Below are positions 9,586-18,128 of a stretch of 64,000 nucleotides of DNA, one piece after another (within the stretch, counting starts at the first letter, position 1; each line of letters opens with the position of its first letter). Position numbers and translations under genes: made by a program. Under the pieces are notes generated by a model. It was not told the origin of the DNA, did no database searches, and saw nothing but the letters and a program-made list of their open reading frames with translations. This stretch comes from Dyadobacter beijingensis DSM 21582 (GTDB lineage Bacteria; Bacteroidota; Bacteroidia; Cytophagales; Spirosomataceae): contig NZ_KB907787.1 in NCBI RefSeq assembly GCF_000382205.1, positions 411,176 to 475,175 of the forward strand, read 5' to 3'.

Positions 9586-12009
9586 TTATTGTTTCAAAAG
9601 CCATATTTCCGTCACCTGCGAGCCGCGCTCGCCCTCGCCGCACGTCCATTCGAAGGTTACTTTGCCGTCGGCGGTGGTGGCTCTGGGAATGTTGAATTCA
9701 AATGTGGGCTGCTCGCCGGTCTGGATAAAATCGTGGATTGTCTGGCCGTCGTCGGTGGTCATTTTCATGCGGGAGCGGAAACGGCCGGTGTAGGAAATGC
9801 GGATGCGGTAAGTCGCGCCCGGGTCGAGGTAATCGTAATGAATGCGCAACGGCTGGTCGTACAGCGTTTTGGCCTGCTTCATCCACGCTCGCGGCGTGAT
9901 TTGTCCCTTAAAACCCGTCGCCTGTATTTCATCCACCCATTCCTCGCCGACGAGCCCGACGCCAAAACCAATGCGGGGCGATTGCAGGCTGCCGGGATCT
10001 TCCGCCCACGACAGGTTGGGTACGACGCGGTACCAGCTTTCGGGATCGCCGAAATGGTCGTAGAAACCACCCGGTCCCGGGTCGGTACGGTGCAGCACCT
10101 GGCCGAGTTCGCGGAGCATTTCAGCCTCGCTGCCGAGCTTTTCAATTCTTTTCAACTGGTCCAGCAGATAGGGCGCATCATTGAGCGGCATATTGATGAG
10201 GTCGATGAAATTACCCCGGCCCGACATCGCGCCATGTTTTTTCATTGTTAACTGCGCACCAATGCTTTTATACAAGGAATCGGCCAGGTCTTGACATTTC
10301 CGTTGGTAATCGGGCAGGATAGGTTCTTTCCAGGCTTTTTCAAATATCGATGTCGCTTCGCGCATGGCTTTCACGGCCCCGCCCGTACCTGCGGATGCGA
10401 GCGTGCGGCGCGCCTGTTGTTCCAGTTCGGTTTCATACATGAGCCGCTGCCGCGTATACGCGTCGAAGTACGCGCGGATAAGGCCCATTTGGAAACGTGG
10501 ATTTTGAAGTAGTTTCGGTGGTGCGTGCTTTTCCAACGTCTGCCATTGCCGTAAAGTCCCGTCGATTCCGTCATTCGTAAGCACTTCCCCGCGCCAGTTT
10601 TTTTCCAGATCCACGATGGCCTGCGCTGCGGCTTCCTTGTATTCCGGGCCAAAAAACAGTCCGCTATAATCCCGCAAAGTTTCCATCACCGGCATTTCCG
10701 GGTCCCAATCCTGGTCACTCCAAACAAACTTGTTGACGTCGTCGTTCGTCCCTTCCGAGTAGCTCACGCTGCCGATGCCATATTGGTCCAGCGCATTGTG
10801 AATGACTTTTTCGTCGAATGGACGGGGATTAATGCTCTCGCGGCCGAGCGTCATCGCCCAGGTGAGGTCCCAATGCGGCATCGGATATTGTGCGGCGTAG
10901 TTATGTGTGATGTCGGGATAATGGCGGATGGGGATGGTTGGTTTGAGTATTTCCCGGATTCTGGCCACCGGAATTTTTACCCAGGGCCCGAACACGACGC
11001 CGCCAAACCACGGATACTCCTGATTGGCATGCTTAAAAAATGCATCGAACCAATGCTGCGTTGGCCGGAATACCTGTGGCGAAACCCAGATTTTAGCTTT
11101 CGGATGGTATTTCTGTAACACGACGGCTTCCTTTTCCAGCCAGCCGAAAAGCACGTCGGGTTCCAGCTCGCCGGGGTCGCCGGCCGGTACAAAAACGCCG
11201 TTCAGCTTCGGCAGACTGGCAAATACCTGGTCGCGCTCCGCGAGCTCGCTGGCAATGGAATCGGGATGGACGTAGTTTTTACCCATATTCGGATACCAAA
11301 TGGAAACATCCAGCCCGTACGATTGGCAAATGCGGGATTGCTCGACGATCATTTGCGCCGCCGGAATTTTCATATGCCGGCTGGTTGCATCGTCGTCCGT
11401 GCGGGGAGGGAGTATTTCAATGGTATTCGCGCCGAATAGTGCCAATTCGCGGATATACTGGTCGAAAGCGGCGACGGTGAATGCATCGTAAGCGTTGGTT
11501 TTGGGACGATAACCTAGCTGATGGCCCCGCATCGGATATTTAGGGCTGGTACTAATTGCAAGGCGTTCTGAAATGAGCAATTTGCCGGACGTCATTTCCG
11601 CCTTCCGCAACATTCTTCCAACTCCGTAAAGAATACCTCGCGCGTCTTTGCCTGTGATGATGATGCTTCGTAATGCAGGAAGGGAAATGATTTTGAACCC
11701 TTCACTTTTGATCTCGGGCAATGCAGAAACCGCATTACGGTATTGCTCCGGCAACTTGCCCAGGTCGCTTTCAAGTGTGATTACAATGCTTTGGCCGTTT
11801 TTAGGCAGTTTTTTGACAATCGGCAAGCTGATCCCCGTCCGTTTTCCTACTTCATTTTGGAGCACTTCAATGCTTCTTAGCAGCACACTTTTGTCGGTAG
11901 GACTGTAAATCCGGCTTTTCGATAGATCAATGGATTGCGGCAATGCTGTTCCGGCCTGTAAGATCAGGAGTAGCAGAATGAAAAAACGTGAAGGTGTCGG
12001 GAAGCGCAT
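9586..12009 (-). CDS. Exported glycoside hydrolase-like protein, family unassigned
   Basis: 807 residues with a signal peptide (about 1-25, FFILLLLILQAGTALPQ). Residues 30-150 look like the alpha/beta N-terminal domain seen before GH20 and GH67 barrels (SIVITLES, SIIITGKDARGILYGVGRML). A barrel-like core follows, beginning MRGHQLGYRPKTNAYDAFT, with acidic patches IEILPPRTDDD, VPAGDPGELEPD and SYSEGTNDDVNKFVWSDQDW that could hold catalytic acids. The last 150 residues look like a galactose-binding-type beta-sandwich ending FEWTCGEGERGSQVTEIW. I do not recognise a characterised family. It follows the NagX-like gene by 9 bases and precedes the aldolase by 8, so the three are probably co-transcribed. 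Confidence 0.6.
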   Translation of the reverse strand: MRFPTPSRFFILLLLILQAGTALPQSIDLSKSRIYSPTDKSVLLRSIEVLQNEVGKRTGISLPIVKKLPKNGQSIVITLESDLGKLPEQYRNAVSALPEIKSEGFKIISLPALRSIIITGKDARGILYGVGRMLRKAEMTSGKLLISERLAISTSPKYPMRGHQLGYRPKTNAYDAFTVAAFDQYIRELALFGANTIEILPPRTDDDATSRHMKIPAAQMIVEQSRICQSYGLDVSIWYPNMGKNYVHPDSIASELAERDQVFASLPKLNGVFVPAGDPGELEPDVLFGWLEKEAVVLQKYHPKAKIWVSPQVFRPTQHWFDAFFKHANQEYPWFGGVVFGPWVKIPVARIREILKPTIPIRHYPDITHNYAAQYPMPHWDLTWAMTLGRESINPRPFDEKVIHNALDQYGIGSVSYSEGTNDDVNKFVWSDQDWDPEMPVMETLRDYSGLFFGPEYKEAAAQAIVDLEKNWRGEVLTNDGIDGTLRQWQTLEKHAPPKLLQNPRFQMGLIRAYFDAYTRQRLMYETELEQQARRTLASAGTGGAVKAMREATSIFEKAWKEPILPDYQRKCQDLADSLYKSIGAQLTMKKHGAMSGRGNFIDLINMPLNDAPYLLDQLKRIEKLGSEAEMLRELGQVLHRTDPGPGGFYDHFGDPESWYRVVPNLSWAEDPGSLQSPRIGFGVGLVGEEWVDEIQATGFKGQITPRAWMKQAKTLYDQPLRIHYDYLDPGATYRIRISYTGRFRSRMKMTTDDGQTIHDFIQTGEQPTFEFNIPRATTADGKVTFEWTCGEGERGSQVTEIWLLKQ

Positions 12010-12018
12010 GGACGGAAA

Positions 12019-13113
12019 TCAGAGCTTGATGAATAGTCGTTTTTGGTAAAGCAGCCAGGCGGGAATGAAATTGATACAAACAAAAAACAGCGCGTAGAGC
12101 ATGCTGGCCAGGCGCGGGTCCATGCCCGTTTGAGACAATGCATGCACAGCGTGGTGGTTCAGCGTATCTCCGCCGACCGGCATCACATAGAAAATGAGCG
12201 CCAGAATATCGGCCAGTACATAAGCCGTGATTGCATTCGCGCCGAAAATAACACCGGGTGCAATGCTTTTCCTGTTGCCGCGGATATCGACCAAATAGTA
12301 AAGCGCCCCCAGCAGCATCGCCGCAAAGCCCGAAGTGACGAGCACGAACGAGCTGGTCCAGAGATTTTCATTTACCGGAAAAATCAGTCCCCAAAAATAC
12401 CCCAATGCCGCCGTTGCGAACCCGGCCGTGAAGAGGCAGTTGCTTTTCTCGTTAGGCGGGAGCGAACGCAGCATCAGCCGGCCTGCGAGCATTCCGGTAA
12501 TGGTGGTGACGATGGACGGAAAAGTACTGAGGATGCCCTCCGGGTCCCAGTTTCCCTGCCACATTTTGCCCGGCAAATATTGCTGATCGACCCACGCGGC
12601 GAGGTTCATGCCCGGTTCGAGCACGACCTGGCCTGTTCCCGGAGTAGGGATCGTGGTCAGGGCGAGCCAGTAGAGCACAAGGATGGCGATGCCGGTGCCA
12701 AGTTGCTGTTTCCAGTTTGTATTTAAATACAGGACCGCACACACGAGGAACACGATCGCGATACGGTGAAGCGTGCCGGTGTAACGAAGATCCGGGAGAT
12801 TGAAGTCGGGAAGCATGTTGAGGAACATCCCTACTGCGAAGATTTTCAGCGAACGAACAACGATTTTGCGGTATAGCGGCCACTTAGGTGCATTCAGCTG
12901 CTTCGAATAGGCAAATGCAATGGACACGCCTACGATAAACAGGAAGGTAGGGGCGATGAGATCGGTAAATGTGAGGCCATTCCATTTTGTATGCCTGAGG
13001 GTCGGAAACACGAAGTCCTCATGCCCCGGAAAGTTGACCATGATCATTGCCGCGATGGTAAAACCACGCATGGCATCCAGCGAAAGCAATCTCGACACCG
13101 GGCTGTTTTCCAT
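12019..13113 (-). CDS. NagX-like multi-pass membrane acyltransferase (DUF5009/DUF1624, HGSNAT-related)
   Basis: 364 residues with about ten hydrophobic segments. The N-terminal signature RLLSLDAMRGFTIAAMIMVN and the nearby LIAPTFLFIVGVSIAFAYS are typical of the bacterial family related to heparan-alpha-glucosaminide N-acetyltransferase, called NagX where it occurs in N-acetylglucosamine gene sets. Its role may be transfer of acetyl groups across the inner membrane, or import; neither is proven. First gene of the minus-strand operon and divergent from the GH20 gene across 158 bases. The two operons probably share a control region. Confidence 0.8.
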   Translation of the reverse strand: MENSPVSRLLSLDAMRGFTIAAMIMVNFPGHEDFVFPTLRHTKWNGLTFTDLIAPTFLFIVGVSIAFAYSKQLNAPKWPLYRKIVVRSLKIFAVGMFLNMLPDFNLPDLRYTGTLHRIAIVFLVCAVLYLNTNWKQQLGTGIAILVLYWLALTTIPTPGTGQVVLEPGMNLAAWVDQQYLPGKMWQGNWDPEGILSTFPSIVTTITGMLAGRLMLRSLPPNEKSNCLFTAGFATAALGYFWGLIFPVNENLWTSSFVLVTSGFAAMLLGALYYLVDIRGNRKSIAPGVIFGANAITAYVLADILALIFYVMPVGGDTLNHHAVHALSQTGMDPRLASMLYALFFVCINFIPAWLLYQKRLFIKL

Positions 13114-13271
13114 ATCAATGGGTTGTTGGGGGTAGTACTCAAATGGGAAATGAAAGGGCTATTCGATACGCTTTTTGCACCCTGTATTAGTATATTTTGC
13201 GCAATTGTCAGTAATTAGGAAGTTGTATCCTGAACTCCCGGAAAATCATCAATCCAGCCTTTTTGAACCCT

Positions 13272-15878
13272 ATGAAGAAAATATTCCCGCTTTCGCTGAT
13301 CCTGTTGAGCATGCTGCTGATTGCTGGCTGCAAAAGATCAGGCAATATTTCCAAGGAACAGGCCGAAAAAATTGCCGTTTCCTGGAAGCTTGTCAGCAAT
13401 TTTACCGAACCTCAGGGGACGTTTAAAGCGCAGTTTACCATCCGCAACGAAAGCGATTTTACGTTGGACGATTCTAACTGGAAACTGTTCTGGAACATGT
13501 CGCCACGGCCGATCCAGTCGAACAAAACGCCACAACCGGCCGTCGTGGAGCATATCAACGGCGACTGGTACCAAATGGTGCCCGCGAAAGATTTTATCAT
13601 GCGCCCGAAGGATTCGATGACCATTACCTACACCGGTACCGAGGGTGTGATAAAGGAAACGGATGCGCCGCTGGGCTTGTATTTCGTGTTTTACGACAAA
13701 GAAGGCAAAGAAAAGGAAATCGTTGAAGTGGCGGATTACACCATCGAACCATTCACGACCAAAGAGCAGATCCTGCGCGGTAAAATGGATTTGAAGGAAG
13801 TGCCGACCGCCGAAACACGCTACAAAGCCAATGCCGGATTTACCAGGCTTGGGGAGGACCAGTTGCTGAAAATCATTCCGAGCCCCGTGAAACTGGTTCC
13901 GGCCGCCGGTACTTTTACATTGACGGGCAAAACGAATGTCTATTACCAGGATGGTCTTGAAAACGAGGCTAAATACCTGATCAGCAAGCTCAAAGCATTG
14001 ACCGGCACCGACTTGCCAATCCAGGCAGGCCTGCCTGGCAAACCTTCTTCCGAAGAACCTGCGATCGTTTTGAAAACGGGCAAGGTGACGGTAAACGGCG
14101 TTTCGAGCGAAGCCTATCATCTCAATATCAACCCAAGCGGTGTTACCATTGAAGGCAGCGATGCGGCCGGTGTTTTTTATGGCGTACAAAGCCTCCTGCA
14201 GCTCGCCCCGACGGATGCTTACCAGAAGGCCGTCGCTTCGATCGGCTTCGGGTTCGTACAGGTGCAGGACGCGCCGCGGTTCCAGTTCAGGAGCCTGCAT
14301 TTGGACGTGGCGCGTAACTTCCAGACGAAGGAGTCGGTCAAGCGCGTCATCGATTTGCTTTCCGGCTATAAGGTCAATCACCTGCTGCTCTATACGACGG
14401 AGGACGAGGGCTGGCGGATCGAGATCGATGGGTTACCAGAGCTCACGCAAGTAGGTGCGCAACGCCAGCACATGTCGGGCATGAATGCGAACGCATTGCA
14501 TCCGGGCTATGGCTCCGGGCCGGTCGCCAACGAGAAAGGAAAGCACGGAAGCGGCTATTACACGAAGGCTGATTTTATTGAAATACTCAGATATGCCCAC
14601 GAACGGCACATCAAAATTATCCCGGAGCTGAATTTCCCCGGCCACGCGCTGGCGGCGATCAAGTCCATGGAGGCGCGGTACGAGCGCTTAATGAAGGAAG
14701 GGAAAGAGAAAGAAGCGAACGAGTACCGTTTGATCGACCCCGATGATAAGTCGGTGTACATTTCGGCGCAGGGGTATAAGAACAATGTCGTGAGCCCGGC
14801 GCGCGAATCGACTTACAATTTCTTTGTGAAAGTGGTGGACGAAATCGCGAAGCTGTACGAGCAGGCGGGTTTGAAAATGGATACCTTCCATACCGGCGGC
14901 GACGAGGTAGCGGATGGTGTGTGGACGAAGTCGCCGATGGCCGCGAAGCTGTTGGCGGAGCATCCTGAAGTGAAAGGCCCGCGCTATTTGCAGACGTATT
15001 TTTTCAGAAAACTGCTTCCGATGCTTGAAAAACGCGGCCTGAAAGTACATGGCTGGGAAGAAGTGGCATTGAACAAAACCGAAACCGGCGCTTACCTGGC
15101 TAACCCGGAATTCGTCGGGCACCAGGTGTATCCGTACGTTTGGAACAATGTGTATGATGTCGATCTGGGTAACCGACTGGCTAATGCGGGTTATCCGGTG
15201 GTGCTTTGCAATGTGACCAACTTCTATTTCGACATGTCATACAACAACGATCCGAAAGAGCCCGGCCTGTACTGGGGTGGATTTGTGGACACGCGCGACA
15301 ACTGGGCATTTGCGCCATTCAATATGTTCCGTACCACCGAAGAAACGTCGATGGGCAAGCCGATGAAGCAGGAATTCGTCGGGAAACAGCAGATGAAACC
15401 GGAAGCCCGCAAAAATGTATACGGCATCGAAGCGCAGCTATGGAGCGAGACGATCAAAGGCCGGGATATGATGGAATATTCTATTTTACCTAAACTGTTG
15501 GGCTTCTCGGAAAGCGCCTGGGCGGCGGAAAGAAAGTGGGAAAATGTAGCCGATGATGCCGCCAGAAAAGTCATGATGGCCGAAGGCTGGAATATTTTTG
15601 CAAATTCGATAGCCCAAAAGCACCTCCCGAGACTAAAGTATATCAACGGGGGCTACAATTACCGCCTGCCTCAACCGGGCGCGATCATAGAAAACGGAAT
15701 GCTGAAAGCGAATGTGGAGCTGCCAGGGCTGGCGATCCGCTACACGACCGACGGTTCCGAGCCTACCGAAACCTCGCAGCTTTATGAAAACCCTGTGAAA
15801 GTTTCGGGTACTGTTACGCTGAAAAGCTTCGACCTTGCCGGACGGTCGAGCCGCAGCAGTGTAGTGACAGTCCGTTGA
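13272..15878 (+). CDS. GH20 beta-N-acetylhexosaminidase, lipoprotein
   Basis: 868 residues. The lipobox LLIAGC places the lipidated cysteine at C20, so it is probably anchored in the outer membrane. Order of domains: chitobiase/hexosaminidase N-terminal carbohydrate-binding domain (about 30-180, SWKLVSNFTEPQG onward), GH20b domain (about 200-345), GH20 barrel (345-760) and a chitobiase C-terminal domain (IRYTTDGSEPTETSQLY). The catalytic pair is D544-E545 in FHTGGDEVADGVW. It removes terminal GlcNAc or GalNAc from chito-oligosaccharides or glycans. ATG 13272 gives the proper signal; TTG 13263 is less likely. It heads the plus-strand set with the ROK kinase, transporter and regulator. Confidence 0.93.
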   Translation: MKKIFPLSLILLSMLLIAGCKRSGNISKEQAEKIAVSWKLVSNFTEPQGTFKAQFTIRNESDFTLDDSNWKLFWNMSPRPIQSNKTPQPAVVEHINGDWYQMVPAKDFIMRPKDSMTITYTGTEGVIKETDAPLGLYFVFYDKEGKEKEIVEVADYTIEPFTTKEQILRGKMDLKEVPTAETRYKANAGFTRLGEDQLLKIIPSPVKLVPAAGTFTLTGKTNVYYQDGLENEAKYLISKLKALTGTDLPIQAGLPGKPSSEEPAIVLKTGKVTVNGVSSEAYHLNINPSGVTIEGSDAAGVFYGVQSLLQLAPTDAYQKAVASIGFGFVQVQDAPRFQFRSLHLDVARNFQTKESVKRVIDLLSGYKVNHLLLYTTEDEGWRIEIDGLPELTQVGAQRQHMSGMNANALHPGYGSGPVANEKGKHGSGYYTKADFIEILRYAHERHIKIIPELNFPGHALAAIKSMEARYERLMKEGKEKEANEYRLIDPDDKSVYISAQGYKNNVVSPARESTYNFFVKVVDEIAKLYEQAGLKMDTFHTGGDEVADGVWTKSPMAAKLLAEHPEVKGPRYLQTYFFRKLLPMLEKRGLKVHGWEEVALNKTETGAYLANPEFVGHQVYPYVWNNVYDVDLGNRLANAGYPVVLCNVTNFYFDMSYNNDPKEPGLYWGGFVDTRDNWAFAPFNMFRTTEETSMGKPMKQEFVGKQQMKPEARKNVYGIEAQLWSETIKGRDMMEYSILPKLLGFSESAWAAERKWENVADDAARKVMMAEGWNIFANSIAQKHLPRLKYINGGYNYRLPQPGAIIENGMLKANVELPGLAIRYTTDGSEPTETSQLYENPVKVSGTVTLKSFDLAGRSSRSSVVTVR

Positions 15879-15927
15879 CCGAACTGATCGTTTAACAACG
15901 CGCTTATCGCTCAACTCCTCTCCGTCG

Positions 15928-16758
15928 ATGAACATTGGTGTAGATATCGGCGGCACGAACATTCGTGCCGGTATCGAATCGGGTGGCCATATTACCCGGC
16001 AAAATCAGACATTACTGGCCAACAAACATTCGCTGTCGGCCACGCTCGACCAGCTGATGGACGTGATCCGTCCATTAACGGCGTACCCGGTGAAGGGCAT
16101 CGGTATCGGTGTGCCTTCCGTGGTGGATGTGAGCAAGGGCATTGTGTATAACGTGATGAATATCCCCTCGTGGGAAGAGGTTGCATTGCGTGATATTGTG
16201 GAAAAGGAGTTCAACCTGCCGGTTTCGGTGAACAACGATGTAAACTGCTTTATCCTCGGCGAGCACCGGTTTGGCCTCGCACGGAAGTTCCGTTCGGTGA
16301 TCGGGATGGCGATCGGGACGGGGCTGGGCTCGGGCATTATCATCGATAACCATTTGTACGCAGGCAAAAACTGCGGAGCGGGGGAGATCGGTATGTTGCC
16401 TTACAAGGATTCGATCCTCGAAAATTACGTTTGCAGCCGGTTTTTTGAAGATTCGCTCGGTATCGACGCATTCGCGGCGCACGAGGCGGCCTTGAAAGGC
16501 AGCAAGCGGGCTATCGAGGTTTGGGAAGAATTCGGGGTGCACCTGGGCGCGGTGATCAAAGCCATTATGTACACCTACGATCCGGAGGCGATCGTCATGG
16601 GCGGTTCCATTGCCAAGGCCAACCGCTTTTTCCAGGACAGCATGCTTGATAGCATCCAGGATTTCGCTTACCCCGAATCGTTGAAGAAATTGACATTACT
16701 GTTATCAGAAAACGAGAATATCGCATTGCTGGGCGCAGCGGCATTGCTCGGCGATTGA
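15928..16758 (+). CDS. ROK family sugar kinase
   Basis: 276-residue cytoplasmic kinase. The phosphate loop is MNIGVDIGGTNIRAG, the catalytic aspartate is D104 in SVNNDVNCFILGEH, and GTGLGSGIII plus GAGEIGMLPY mark the sugar and nucleotide sites. The canonical ROK zinc motif (CxCGxxGCxE after GEIGH) is absent: GEIG is followed by MLPYKDSILENYV. Given its neighbours it probably phosphorylates N-acetylglucosamine or a related hexosamine, but glucose or fructose cannot be excluded. It sits 49 bases after the GH20 gene and just before the transporter. Confidence 0.85.
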   Translation: MNIGVDIGGTNIRAGIESGGHITRQNQTLLANKHSLSATLDQLMDVIRPLTAYPVKGIGIGVPSVVDVSKGIVYNVMNIPSWEEVALRDIVEKEFNLPVSVNNDVNCFILGEHRFGLARKFRSVIGMAIGTGLGSGIIIDNHLYAGKNCGAGEIGMLPYKDSILENYVCSRFFEDSLGIDAFAAHEAALKGSKRAIEVWEEFGVHLGAVIKAIMYTYDPEAIVMGGSIAKANRFFQDSMLDSIQDFAYPESLKKLTLLLSENENIALLGAAALLGD

Positions 16759-16808
16759 GTAAATGCGTATTCCAGCTTAAATTGGGTTACAAAACCACGG
16801 GCCTGTCC

Positions 16809-18080
16809 ATGCAACGGAACATTTTCATAGTTATCCTGATCTTCCTGATCTTTTTCGTCATTTCCTTTCTGACCAACATCCTCGGTCCGATCATCCCCGA
16901 CATTGTCAAAAGTTTCGATCTGAGCATTGGTCTTGCGGGTTTTCTGCCGTTCGCATTCTTCGTCGCTTATGGGGTAATGTCCATTCCGGCGGGGCTGATG
17001 GTGGAAAAGTTTGGTGAAAAAGCAATGCTGATCGGTGCATTCTTCCTAGCATTCGGCGGTGCATTGCTCTTTGCATTGATCCCCAGCTTTACCATTGCAT
17101 TGTCCTCGTTGTTCCTGATCGGCATCGGCATGGCTATTTTGCAGGTGGTGATCAACCCGCTGCTCCGGGTGTCGGGCGGGGAGGAGAAATTTGCTTTCTA
17201 TTCGGTGCTGGCGCAGCTTTTCTTTGGGGCGGCATCGTTTCTGAGCCCCTTGCTTTACAGCTATCTGGTGCTGAATGTGCATTCCCGGAATGGATATTCG
17301 GAGAGTTCCGGTTTTTTGATTGATATATTAAATGGATTAGTACCCGAAAACCTGAAATGGGTGTCGCTTTACTGGGTGTTTGCGGCGATTGCACTGCTAA
17401 TGGTCGTGGTGATTGCCCTGGTACGGTTCCCGAAGGTGGAACTGTTGGAAGACGAGCGGATCGATGTCGGGAAGTCGTTTGCCGAACTCGCCGCGAACAA
17501 GCTGGTGTGGGCATTCTTCCTGGGTATTTTCGCGTACGTGGGCACGGAGCAGGGCATTGCCAACTGGATTTCCCAGTTTTTACAAACTTATCACGAGGTC
17601 GATCCGGCTACCACGGGTGCGTCGGTAATTTCCTATTTCTGGGGGCTGCTCACGATCGGCTGTTTCCTGGGATTGATCCTGCTGAAAATCTTCGATAGCC
17701 GGAAAGTGCTGATTTTCTTCACCTGCGGCGGCATTGTATCTTTACTTATCGCATTGTTCGGTTCAAAAGACATGGCATTGATCGGGTTTCCGATGGCCGG
17801 CTTCTTCGCTTCGGTGATGTACTCGGTGATTTTTTCGCTGGCATTAAACTCCGTCCCAAAACATCACGGGACGTTCTCAGGCATTCTGTGCGCGGGCATT
17901 GCAGGCGGCGCGGTGGTGCCGCTGATTGTCGGCGGGCTGGGGGAGCTGGTCGGGCTGCGATTTGCGATGCTTTTCCTGCTCATTCCGCTGGGCTATATCC
18001 TGAGCATTGGCCTATGGGCCAAACCGCTGGTGAACAACGAAACGGTTTCCAGCGTCAGAGAGCTGTTTAAAATGGGTTAA
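16809..18080 (+). CDS. MFS sugar transporter (FHS/FucP/NagP-like)
   Basis: 423 residues, about twelve membrane segments. The first is NIFIVILIFLIFFVISFL, followed by GPIIPDIVKSFDLSIG and the loop AGLMVEKFGEKAML between helices two and three. The fold and length match the fucose/hexosamine permease branch of the major facilitator family, which moves sugars with protons across the inner membrane. ATG 16809 is preferred; a TTG at 16755 overlapping the kinase stop would add 18 charged residues. Placed between the kinase and the regulator, it is the natural importer of the monosaccharide released by the GH20 enzyme (inference). Confidence 0.85.
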   Translation: MQRNIFIVILIFLIFFVISFLTNILGPIIPDIVKSFDLSIGLAGFLPFAFFVAYGVMSIPAGLMVEKFGEKAMLIGAFFLAFGGALLFALIPSFTIALSSLFLIGIGMAILQVVINPLLRVSGGEEKFAFYSVLAQLFFGAASFLSPLLYSYLVLNVHSRNGYSESSGFLIDILNGLVPENLKWVSLYWVFAAIALLMVVVIALVRFPKVELLEDERIDVGKSFAELAANKLVWAFFLGIFAYVGTEQGIANWISQFLQTYHEVDPATTGASVISYFWGLLTIGCFLGLILLKIFDSRKVLIFFTCGGIVSLLIALFGSKDMALIGFPMAGFFASVMYSVIFSLALNSVPKHHGTFSGILCAGIAGGAVVPLIVGGLGELVGLRFAMLFLLIPLGYILSIGLWAKPLVNNETVSSVRELFKMG

Positions 18081-18128
18081 TTCAGACGGTCATCAGGCTT
18101 TCAGCTGAGGCAAATTCCCTTTCTATTT

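Noticed and set aside
9577..10251. 224-residue open frame antisense to the glycosidase-like gene
   Set aside because: Shadow of the GC-rich codon pattern of the real minus-strand gene.
13171..13199. Promoter for the GH20 gene: TTTG at 13174 and TATATTTTG at 13191
   Set aside because: Spacing is 13-15 bases rather than 19 and the box has one base too many; too weak to list as a feature.
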